Positions 1 to 5,432 of a DNA stretch of 6,390 nucleotides are shown one piece after another. Origin of the DNA: Frankiales bacterium (GTDB lineage Bacteria > Actinomycetota > Actinomycetes > Mycobacteriales > SCTD01); NCBI GenBank assembly GCA_025464695.1, contig JAODNQ010000053.1:1-6390 (forward strand). Direction: 5' to 3'. Made by a program: the position numbers and the translations under genes. The number at the start of each line of letters is the position of its first letter. Within the stretch, counting starts at the first letter, position 1. The notes below the pieces were generated by a model. The model was given only the letters and a program-made list of their open reading frames with translations. It searched no databases and was not told the DNA's origin.

Positions 1-2251
1 CCGCGCCGCCGCCCGCCGGATGGCCGCGCTGCTGGGGGAGCGCCCGGGCGACCGGGTCGGCCACACCGTCCGCGGCGAGAGCACTGCCGGTCCGCGCACC
101 CGCGTCGAGGTGGTCACCACCGGCGTCCTGGTGCGCCGGTTGCAGCGCGACCCGGAGCTGGCCGGCGTCGGCGCGGTCGTGCTCGACGAGTGCCACGAGC
201 GGCACCTCGACACCGACCTCGCGCTGGCCTTCGCGGTCGACGTCCGGGCGGTGCTGCGCCCCGACCTGCGGCTGCTCGCCATGTCGGCCACCGCCCAGGC
301 GGCCCGGCTCGCGGAGGCGCTCGGGGACGTGCCGGTGGTGGAGGCGACCGGCGCGTTGCACCCCGTCGAGGCGGTCTGGTGCCCGCCCGTGCCGCCGGTG
401 GCCCCCGCGTTCGGCCTGCGCGTCGACCCTCGGCTGCTCGACCACGTGGCGGACGTCGTCCGGCGTGCGCACGCCGAGACGTCCGGCGACCTGCTCGTGT
501 TCCTGCCCGGGGCCGGGGAGGTCGCCTCGGTCGCTGGGCGGCTGCGCGGCCTCGACGTCGTCCCGCTGCACGGGCGGCTGCCCGCCGCGCAGCAGGACGC
601 CGCGCTGCAGCAGCGGGCGGGCCGGCGCGTGGTGCTCAGCACCGCCGTCGCGGAGAGCAGCCTGACCGTGCCCGGTGTGCGCGTGGTGGTGGACGCCGGT
701 CTCGCCCGGGTCCCCCGCGTGGACCTCGCCCGCGGCCTGGGCTCTCTCGCGACGGTGCCGGTGTCGCGGGCGTCGGCGCACCAGCGGGCCGGCCGGGCCG
801 GGCGCGAGGCACCGGGGCGGGTGTACCGGTGCTGGTCGGCCGCGGACCACGAGCGGCTGCCCGCCCACGCCGAGGCCGAGGTGGCGACCGCCGACCTGAC
901 CGCGTTCGCCCTGGAGCTGGCCTGCTGGGGTGCTCCCGGGGGCCGCGGCCTGGCCCTGCTCGACCCGCTGCCCCCTGGTGCTGCCCAGGTGGCGCAGGAC
1001 GTGCTGCAGGGCCTCGGCGCGGTGGACGAGGCGGGGACCGTGACGCCGCGCGGCCGCGCGCTGACCGCCGTCGGGGCGCACCCGAGGCTGGCCCGGGCCC
1101 TGCTCGACGGCGCGCCGCTGCTGGGGGCGCAGGCGACGGCGGAGGTCGTCGCGGTGCTGTCGGACGAGGGGCTCGGCGGCGGGACGGACGACCTCGCCGA
1201 GGTGCTGCGCGGCCTCCGCTCCGGCCGGGACCGCGCCGCGACGGCGCGCTGGCAGGACGAGGTGCGCCGGCTGCGCCGGACCGTGGCGGACGCGCCGCCG
1301 ACCGGCCTGCCGCCGGGCCTCGTCGTCGGCCTCGCCTTCCCCGAGCGGGTCGGGCGGCTGCGCACTCCCGGCGGCCGGACGTACCTCATGGCCGGCGGGA
1401 CCGCGGCCGAGCTGCCGCCCGGGGCGGCCCTCACGGGAGCGCCCTGGCTGGCGGTCGCCGTCGCCGACCGGCCTCCGGGGCGCAGCGACGCCCGGGTGCG
1501 CCTGGCGGCCGTGCTGGACGAGCAGACGGCCCGCGACGTCGGCCCGGTCGTCGAGCAGCAGGAGGTGGTCTGGGAGGACGGCGACGTCCGGGCGCGGACC
1601 GTCGAGCGGCTCGGGGCGGTCGTGCTCAAGGAGCGGCCGCTGCCCCGGCCGGACCCGCTGCGCGTGCAGACCGCGCTGCAGGAGGGGTTGCGCCGGGAGG
1701 GCCTCGGGCTGCTGCGCTGGACGCCGTCCGCCGTCGCCCTGCGCGCCCGGCTGGCCGCCTGCCACAGCGGGCTCGGCGAGCCGTGGCCGGACGTCGGGGA
1801 CGACGCCCTGCTCGCGGCCCTGGACCTGTCAGGTGCCCGCAGCCGCGCCGACCTGCAGCGGCTGGACCTGACGGCGGCGCTGCGCGGGCTGCTGCCGTGG
1901 CAGGTGGCCGGCCGGCTCGACGAGGTGGCTCCCGAGCGCGTCGAGGTGCCGAGCGGCTCGCACGTCCGCGTCGACTACAGCGACCCGGAGGCACCGGTCC
2001 TGCCGGTGCGGGTCCAGGAGGTCTTCGGCTGGCAGCGGGCGCCGTCGGTGGCGGGACGGCCGCTGCGGCTGCACCTGCTGTCGCCGGCGTCCCGCGTCGC
2101 CGCGGTCACCAGCGACCTCGCCTCGTTCTGGACCACCGGCTACCCGGGCGTCCGCTCCGACCTCCGCGGCCGGTACCCCAAGCACGCCTGGCCGGAGGAC
2201 CCGGCGTCGGCCGTGCCGGTGCGACGGCCGCCGCGCAGGACGGGCGCATGA
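1..2251 (+). CDS. hrpB: ATP-dependent helicase HrpB (5'-truncated by the window)
   Basis: DEAH-box (SF2) ATP-dependent helicase of the HrpB family; its cellular role in bacteria is poorly defined. The reading frame is open from base 2, and the first residues (RAAARRM) look like the end of motif Ia of this family, so the true start and the Walker A motif lie upstream; the ATG at base 20 is internal. Visible motifs: II as DECH at 185-196, III as SAT at 284-292, the start of the second RecA domain (LLVFLPG) near 491, V (STAVAESSLTVPG) near 640-680, and VI as QRAGRAGR at 782-805. The HrpB-specific C-terminal region is intact, with VRVDYSDPEAPVLPVR near 1965-2015 and GRYPKHAWPEDP near 2168-2203. 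About 749 codons are present; family members are usually a little over 800 residues, so roughly the first tenth is missing. It ends in TGA, followed by a convergent terminator. The C-terminal signature separates HrpB from HrpA. Confidence 0.95.
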   Translation, partial: RAAARRMAALLGERPGDRVGHTVRGESTAGPRTRVEVVTTGVLVRRLQRDPELAGVGAVVLDECHERHLDTDLALAFAVDVRAVLRPDLRLLAMSATAQAARLAEALGDVPVVEATGALHPVEAVWCPPVPPVAPAFGLRVDPRLLDHVADVVRRAHAETSGDLLVFLPGAGEVASVAGRLRGLDVVPLHGRLPAAQQDAALQQRAGRRVVLSTAVAESSLTVPGVRVVVDAGLARVPRVDLARGLGSLATVPVSRASAHQRAGRAGREAPGRVYRCWSAADHERLPAHAEAEVATADLTAFALELACWGAPGGRGLALLDPLPPGAAQVAQDVLQGLGAVDEAGTVTPRGRALTAVGAHPRLARALLDGAPLLGAQATAEVVAVLSDEGLGGGTDDLAEVLRGLRSGRDRAATARWQDEVRRLRRTVADAPPTGLPPGLVVGLAFPERVGRLRTPGGRTYLMAGGTAAELPPGAALTGAPWLAVAVADRPPGRSDARVRLAAVLDEQTARDVGPVVEQQEVVWEDGDVRARTVERLGAVVLKERPLPRPDPLRVQTALQEGLRREGLGLLRWTPSAVALRARLAACHSGLGEPWPDVGDDALLAALDLSGARSRADLQRLDLTAALRGLLPWQVAGRLDEVAPERVEVPSGSHVRVDYSDPEAPVLPVRVQEVFGWQRAPSVAGRPLRLHLLSPASRVAAVTSDLASFWTTGYPGVRSDLRGRYPKHAWPEDPASAVPVRRPPRRTGA

Positions 2252-2285
2252 GACGCAGCTGGTCACGCGCCTGGGGGTGGACGCA

Positions 2286-2318
2286 CGAGCGCCCCGGTCC
2301 GACGGACCGGGGCGCTCG
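2286..2318. terminator. Bidirectional hairpin terminator between convergent genes
   Basis: A perfect 15-bp inverted repeat (arms 2286-2300 and 2304-2318) with a three-base loop GAC lies 34 bases after the hrpB stop and 14 bases after the stop of the minus-strand gene. The stem is very G/C-rich and there is no strong T-tract on either side, which is usual for intrinsic terminators in high-GC Actinobacteria. Its symmetric position between two converging stop codons suggests it serves both genes. Termination itself is inferred. Confidence 0.85.
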
Positions 2319-2332
2319 ACGCGTGCGGGGGG

Positions 2333-2932
2333 CTACTTGGCGGAGACCGCCGCGCCGAGACCGCTGACGGCGGTGCCGACGGCGGACGGCAGACCGAGCA
2401 CGGTGTTCTTGAACTGCTCGGTCGGGGTCTGCTGCTCCTCGTGCAGCGAGCTGCTGGCGAGGATGCCGCCGGTGAGGGCGGGGATGACCCACTGCAGCGC
2501 GTGCAGCTGCTTCTGGGCCTTCGCGACCTCGGGCGGGGTGGAGGCGATGGGGTCGGCGCCGCCGCCGACCGGGACGTCGCCGGCGTTCATCATCTTCTGG
2601 CCGAGGACCCGGGCGTACGCGGTGGCGCCGAGGGCACCGGCCGTCAGGGCGAGCTTGGTGTTCGTGTTCGCCAGGACGCCCTTCTGCGTCGCGACGCGGC
2701 CCTTGTTCTCCTTGAGCAGCTGGAAGCCGCCGACGAGGTGCGCACCGATGGCGACCAGGTTGACCGGCGTCCAGCGGCCCCAGCCGGCGTTGGCGACGCG
2801 GGCGCGCTGGCGCGGGTCGTCGACGTCCTTGGCCGCGCCGTTCACGCCGACGGCACCCATCAGGGAGCCGCCGAACCAGGCAGCGAGGCCGGCGTCGTGC
2901 AGGAAGTGGGCGACGGTGTTGCGCTGTGCCAT
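2333..2932 (-). CDS. Conserved small membrane protein of unknown function
   Basis: A 199-residue protein that I cannot assign a function. The start is the ATG at 2932 because a TAGGAG ribosome binding site (complement of 2941-2946) sits 8 bases upstream; the frame stays open further upstream but that stretch runs through the divergent promoter region. The protein starts MAQRNTVAHFLHDAG and has four apolar stretches that could span or enter the membrane: about residues 14-33 (LAAWFGGSLMGAVG), 54-73 (TPVNLVAIGAHLVGGF), 92-111 and 146-163, plus a small-residue-rich C-terminus (178-197). Basic or charged linkers lie between them (for example KDVDDPRQRAR at 35-45). There is no cleavable signal peptide, no enzyme motif and no metal-binding cluster. 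From memory, the N-terminal HDAGLAAWFGGSLMGAVG pattern recurs in unnamed actinobacterial proteins, which I could not verify. It is divergent from the TadA cluster and convergent with hrpB, and seems to be transcribed alone. Confidence 0.85.
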   Translation of the reverse strand: MAQRNTVAHFLHDAGLAAWFGGSLMGAVGVNGAAKDVDDPRQRARVANAGWGRWTPVNLVAIGAHLVGGFQLLKENKGRVATQKGVLANTNTKLALTAGALGATAYARVLGQKMMNAGDVPVGGGADPIASTPPEVAKAQKQLHALQWVIPALTGGILASSSLHEEQQTPTEQFKNTVLGLPSAVGTAVSGLGAAVSAK

Positions 2933-3035
2933 GAGGGAGTCTCCTACGAGGGTCCGGAACGGTGTCTGCCTGACCGCTACCCCTGGCCCGTCCGTGCTGA
3001 ACCCCAGGGCTTCCACCCTGACGGCGCGTCTGCGA

Positions 3036-3054
3036 CAGTGCGCACTGCCGGCAG
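3036..3054. promoter_or_regulatory. Two overlapping palindromes in the divergent intergenic region
   Basis: CAGTGCGCACTG (3036-3047) is a perfect 12-base palindrome and CTGCCGGCAG (3045-3054) a perfect 10-base palindrome; they share the CTG at 3045-3047. They lie about 75 bases before the GTG of the downstream acidic protein and about 105 bases before the start of the divergent membrane protein, a place expected for an operator or promoter-linked site. A few short palindromes are expected by chance in sequence of this base composition. No regulator is encoded next to it. An operator role is inference. Confidence 0.3.
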
Positions 3055-3115
3055 GCGCAGCCCAGCCCCGCCGCGCGCCGTCCGACCGGCACCCCGAGCA
3101 GCAGCCCGACAGCAC

Positions 3116-3122
3116 GAGGAGG
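3116..3122 (+). promoter_or_regulatory. Ribosome binding site fixing the GTG start at 3129
   Basis: GAGGAGG lies 6 bases before the GTG at 3129, a near-perfect Shine-Dalgarno match. The frame is open far upstream, to around 2277, so this site is what decides the start. Confidence 0.85.
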
Positions 3123-3128
3123 CGACAC

Positions 3129-3626
3129 GTGACCGAGCAGGCGACCGGCACGGACGCCTACGCGGTCGTGGCCTTCCGCGAGGAGGCCGGCTGGCAGGTC
3201 GGACCGCTCCCCGAGGTGCTCACGAGCGACCTCGACGGCCTCATCGCCGCCGTCCGCCAGCAGCCGAGCGAGTCCGGGGCCTTCGCCCTCGTCGACGTCG
3301 CCGACGAGTTCTTCGTCGTCGTGCGGGTGCAGCAGGGCCGCGTGCGGCTGCTGCTGTCCGACGTCACGGCGTCCGCCGAGTGGGACCTCGCCGAGCAGGT
3401 GCTGGACCACCTCGACATCGACGTCCCCGAGGGCGAGGAGCTCGACGAGGTGTGGCCGGCCGGCGACCTCGACATCTTCGGCGACCTCGGGCTCGACGCG
3501 ATGGAGCTCGGCGTCATCCTGTCCGACCTCGACGCCTACGCGGACGAGATGCTGTCGGCGCTGACCCGGCGGCTGGGGTTCGCGGAGCCCTACGAGCGGG
3601 TAGTCGACGCGCTCAGCGGCCGCTGA
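3129..3626 (+). CDS. tRNA adenosine deaminase-associated protein, first paralogue
   Basis: A 165-residue acidic cytoplasmic protein resembling the actinobacterial 'putative tRNA adenosine deaminase-associated protein' group (TIGR03941, recalled, not searched). The biochemical function is unknown; the name comes from gene neighbourhood. GTG start with a strong GAGGAGG site. Visible parts: a beta-rich N-terminal half (YAVVAFREEAGWQVG at 11-25; AFALVDVADEFFVVVRV at 51-67; VRLLLSD at 72-78), an acidic linker (VPEGEELDEVWP, 99-110), and a C-terminal segment beginning DLDIFGDLG (113-121) and continuing with LSDLDAYADEMLSALTRRLGF (131-151). There is no signal peptide, membrane segment or catalytic motif. 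The following gene has the same layout (LSD strand, then a DLG segment, then a helical end in (V/L)xxAL), so the two are tandem paralogues. It lies 41 bases before that gene and is probably its operon partner, with tadA third. Being the first gene, it probably follows the operon promoter. Confidence 0.85.
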   Translation: MTEQATGTDAYAVVAFREEAGWQVGPLPEVLTSDLDGLIAAVRQQPSESGAFALVDVADEFFVVVRVQQGRVRLLLSDVTASAEWDLAEQVLDHLDIDVPEGEELDEVWPAGDLDIFGDLGLDAMELGVILSDLDAYADEMLSALTRRLGFAEPYERVVDALSGR

Positions 3627-3667
3627 CGCCCCGTCACTCTCTCGACCGACCTCCCGGAGCCCTCCTC

Positions 3668-4156
3668 GTGTCGTACTTCGCCGCCGCCCTCGCACGCACC
3701 GGTCCCGGTTGGGTCGGCGAGGAGGTGGACCTCGACGGCGTCGACGACCTCGAGGTCCTGGCCGACCAGCTGCGCGACCTCATCGACGACGGCCCCGGAC
3801 CGGCGCTGCTGCTGCTCGAGGAGGACGACGAGTACGTCGCCGTCGTGCGGGTCGAGAACGTGGGGCTCGTCGAACCGCGGGTGTTCCTGTCCGACCGGCG
3901 GGCCGTGCAGGCCAGCGGCGTGGCGGCGATGCTCTGGGAGGAGGTCGACGAGGCCGACGGCGACGACGACGACGAGAGCAGCCGGCCCGTCGCCGAGCCC
4001 GTCGGCGACACCGCCGTCCTGGCCGACCTCGGCACCCCGGCCGAGGACCTCGTGGCCCTCTGCGCGGAGGAGGGCCTGCTGCCCGCCGACGTCCACACCG
4101 CCCTGTGCGAGCGCGCCGGCTGCCTGGACGTGCTCGAGGCCCTGCGCGACGGGTGA
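3668..4156 (+). CDS. tRNA adenosine deaminase-associated protein, second paralogue
   Basis: A 162-residue strongly acidic protein directly before tadA. The GTG at 3668 is chosen because GGAG (3656-3659) lies 8 bases upstream and the product then starts MSYFAAALARTGPGW, as I recall for relatives next to tadA in other Actinobacteria. Parts: an N-terminal strand, a VDDLEVLADQLRDLIDDG helix (25-42), hydrophobic strands ALLLL (46-50) and YVAVVRV (56-62), RVFLSD (71-76), an acidic low-complexity linker around 91-105 (EEVDEADGDDDDESS), then DTAVLADLGTPAEDLVALC (114-132) and a short C-terminal helix ending VLEAL. Three Cys (132, 147, 152) do not form an obvious metal site. It resembles the preceding gene across its length, with a longer and more acidic linker. 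It is 30 bases before tadA, which suggests co-transcription. An accessory role in tRNA deamination is inferred from position only. Confidence 0.85.
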   Translation: MSYFAAALARTGPGWVGEEVDLDGVDDLEVLADQLRDLIDDGPGPALLLLEEDDEYVAVVRVENVGLVEPRVFLSDRRAVQASGVAAMLWEEVDEADGDDDDESSRPVAEPVGDTAVLADLGTPAEDLVALCAEEGLLPADVHTALCERAGCLDVLEALRDG

Positions 4157-4186
4157 GCCGGCCCGGATCGTGAGGCAGGCAGCCGG

Positions 4187-4645
4187 GTGAGCTGGGACGC
4201 CGCGATGCGGCTGGCCCTGCAGGAGGCCGCCCGCACCCGGTCCTCCGGTGACGTGCCGGTGGGGGCCGTCGTCCTCGACCCGGCCGGCGACGTGGTGGGC
4301 CGGGGCCGGAACGCGCGGGAGGCGGACGGCGACCCGACGGCGCACGCCGAGGTGCTCGCGCTGCGCGACGCCGCACGAGCGCGGGGCAGCTGGCGGCTGG
4401 AGGGCTGCACCCTCGTGGTCACCCTCGAGCCCTGCACGATGTGCGCCGGCGCCCTGGTGCTCGCGCGGGTGGCCCGGGTGGTCTACGGCGCCGACGACGA
4501 CAAGGCCGGAGCGGTCGGTTCGCTGTGGGACGTCGTGCGCGACCGCAGGCTCAACCACCGGCCCGAGGTCGTGCGGGGCGTGCTCGCCGGAGAGTCCGCG
4601 GAGCTGCTGCGGGAGTTCTTCGGCGGGCACCGCGACCTCCGCTAG
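4187..4645 (+). CDS. tadA: tRNA(adenine34) deaminase TadA
   Basis: Zinc-dependent deaminase that converts A34 of tRNA-Arg(ACG) to inosine, so that one tRNA reads CGU, CGC and CGA codons; cytoplasmic. The 152-residue product has the complete cytidine-deaminase-fold active site: HAE at 53-55 (H53 zinc ligand, E55 proton shuttle) and PCTMC at 82-86 (C83 and C86 zinc ligands). GDVPVGAVV (21-29), N42 and GADDDKAGAVGS (101-112) match the TadA pattern and its tRNA-binding positions, which favours TadA over guanine or cytosine deaminases. Length is normal for the family. The GTG at 4187 is the only start after an in-frame stop at 4154 apart from an ATG at 4205, which would begin just at the first helix (MRLALQEA). 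The upstream GAGGCAGG (4172-4179) is a loose ribosome binding site. The stop codon TAG (4643-4645) falls inside the likely -10 element of the tRNA gene. Confidence 0.95.
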   Translation: MSWDAAMRLALQEAARTRSSGDVPVGAVVLDPAGDVVGRGRNAREADGDPTAHAEVLALRDAARARGSWRLEGCTLVVTLEPCTMCAGALVLARVARVVYGADDDKAGAVGSLWDVVRDRRLNHRPEVVRGVLAGESAELLREFFGGHRDLR

Positions 4646-4648
4646 GCT
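4643..4648 (+). promoter_or_regulatory. Probable -10 element of the tRNA-Ser promoter
   Basis: TAGGCT fits the actinobacterial -10 pattern TAnnnT well and ends 7 bases before the first base of the tRNA. Its first three bases are the tadA stop codon. The best -35 candidate, TTCGGC at 4619-4624 with an 18-base spacer, is weak. Transcription would begin at about 4653-4656, giving little or no 5' leader. Co-transcription with tadA is not excluded. Confidence 0.5.
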
Positions 4649-4655
4649 CGACGAC

Positions 4656-4745
4656 GGTGGCGTGTCCGAGCGGCCGAAGGAGCACGCCTCGAAAGCGTGT
4701 GACGGTGCAAGCCGTCCGTGGGTTCAAATCCCACCGCCACCGCCA
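4656..4745 (+). tRNA. tRNA-Ser (anticodon CGA)
   Basis: A complete class II tRNA for the UCG codon. The acceptor stem pairs 4656-4662 (GGTGGCG) with 4735-4741 (CGCCACC); the discriminator is G4742 and CCA is encoded at 4743-4745. The D arm has a 3-bp stem (TCC at 4665-4667, GGA at 4679-4681). The anticodon stem is CACGC (4683-4687) with GCGTG (4695-4699), and the loop CTCGAAA places anticodon CGA at 4690-4692. A long variable arm with a 5-bp stem (GACGG with CCGTC, 4701-4716) and G at the discriminator are typical of tRNA-Ser. The T arm is GTGGG/CCCAC around TTCAAAT (4718-4734). All stems are perfectly paired, so the gene looks functional. Confidence 0.97.
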
Positions 4746-4753
4746 GCACGTCC

Positions 4754-4785
4754 CGAGGGGCCCCTCCATGAGGAGGGGCCCCTCG
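4754..4785 (+). terminator. Terminator hairpin behind tRNA-Ser
   Basis: A perfect 14-bp inverted repeat (arms 4754-4767 and 4772-4785) around the loop ATGA starts 8 bases after the encoded CCA. No T-tract follows apart from scattered T residues. Each arm contains GAGGGGCCCCTC, which is itself a palindrome, so the element could also fold as two small hairpins or dimerise. Position and strength make it the likely terminator of the tRNA transcript. Confidence 0.8.
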
Positions 4786-4800
4786 TGGTCTGCTCCACCG

Positions 4801-5256
4801 GTGACCGACCTCGACGCCCGCGTCCTCGCTGCCCACGACGGCGAGGTGATGGGGGCCGCGCTGTTCTCGGCGCTCGCAGCGCGCACCCAGGTTCCCCGCG
4901 AGGTCGAGCTGTTCGGCCTGCTCGCGCAGGTCGAGGAGGTCACGCGCGAGGTGCTCGCGCCGGTGCTGCGCCGCCGGAGCCTCGTGCCCTCCCCCAGCGC
5001 GGACGGGCAGGGGCGGGAGCTGGCGGACGAGCTGGCCGGGCTGCCGCACGAGCAGCTGTGGACGCGGATGACCGCCCTCGTCGAGCCCGCGCTCCGCGAC
5101 TACCAGGACCTCCGAGCCGCCTCGGACACCGACCTCGAGGCGCTCGACCGCCTCGTGGCGCACGAACAGGCGCTGCGCGACGTGTGCCGCCTGGAGCTCG
5201 CCGGGACGCCGTCGACCGCCCCGCTCCTGGCGTACCTCGAGGCGCAGGCGTCCTGA
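4801..5256 (+). CDS. Small predicted all-helical protein, possibly ferritin-like
   Basis: A 151-residue soluble protein not recognised with certainty. It looks like a four-helix bundle: approximately residues 5-29 (LDARVLAAHDGEVMGAALFS), 33-58 (REVELFGLLAQVEEVTREVL), 82-108 and 110-135 (DLEALDRLVAHEQALRDVCR), with a loop at 60-72 rich in S, P and G. Acidic residues and a His in the helix cores (E15, E45/E46, H121, E122) recall ferritin- or rubrerythrin-like metal sites, but I see no full ExxH pair, so this is weak inference. The GTG at 4801 gives the product MTDLDARVLAAHDGEV but has no ribosome binding site. Alternatives are the ATG at 4768, in the loop of the preceding hairpin with GAGGGG 7 bases upstream, and the in-frame GTG at 4846 or ATG at 4849. 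The coding frame from 4849 onward is common to all of these. It stands alone between a tRNA terminator and a chemoreceptor gene. Confidence 0.75.
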   Translation: MTDLDARVLAAHDGEVMGAALFSALAARTQVPREVELFGLLAQVEEVTREVLAPVLRRRSLVPSPSADGQGRELADELAGLPHEQLWTRMTALVEPALRDYQDLRAASDTDLEALDRLVAHEQALRDVCRLELAGTPSTAPLLAYLEAQAS

Positions 5257-5432
5257 GGCGCTGCCCGCCTGGACACCCGCCCGGGTGACGGGGTGGTCAG
5301 GCAGGGCCAGCCGGCATGGCCCGTCGCGACCGCTCGCGGGCGGTTCCGCCGTCGGGGGCTCGTGCAGGGGAGGTCCGCACCGATGGCAGGGGCAACGCCG
5401 CCGACCGGGCGCCTCACCCCGAAGGACTCCCC

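Noticed and set aside
190..2367. Long + strand open frame overlapping hrpB, including a possible ATGA-coupled 39-codon gene at 2248-2367
   Set aside because: The translation is Arg/Gly/Ala/Pro-rich in the wrong frame of hrpB. The short piece from 2248 reads through the terminator hairpin and into the antisense gene and has no ribosome binding site of its own.
2960..3040. -35/-10 promoter pairs for the divergent genes, such as TTCCAC (3011-3016) with GACAGT (3034-3039)
   Set aside because: Each hexamer matches consensus at about half of its positions or fewer, which is not distinguishable from background in this composition.
2933..3151. N-terminal extension of the minus-strand membrane protein to 272 residues
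   Set aside because: It would cross the whole divergent intergenic region and the start of the facing gene, while the ATG at 2932 has a good TAGGAG site 8 bases upstream.
2106..3695. Long minus-strand open frame of 529 codons
   Set aside because: It runs antisense through the first TadA-associated gene and out of frame through the membrane protein gene; its translation is Arg/Pro-rich with no recognisable motif. This is expected of non-coding frames at 75% G+C.
3590..4630. Long minus-strand open frame opposite the second paralogue and tadA
   Set aside because: Antisense shadow of two clearly coding genes; composition is His/Arg/Ala-rich low complexity and no homologous motif is visible.
5274..5287. 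Small hairpin CACCC/GGGTG behind the helical protein gene as a terminator
   Set aside because: A 5-bp stem with a 4-base loop and no T-tract is too weak to call.
5257..5432. Possible flagellar-type (sigma-28) promoter around CACCGATGG near 5378-5386
   Set aside because: Only a CCGAT core is present and no matching -35 element is found at the right distance, so the match is not better than chance.
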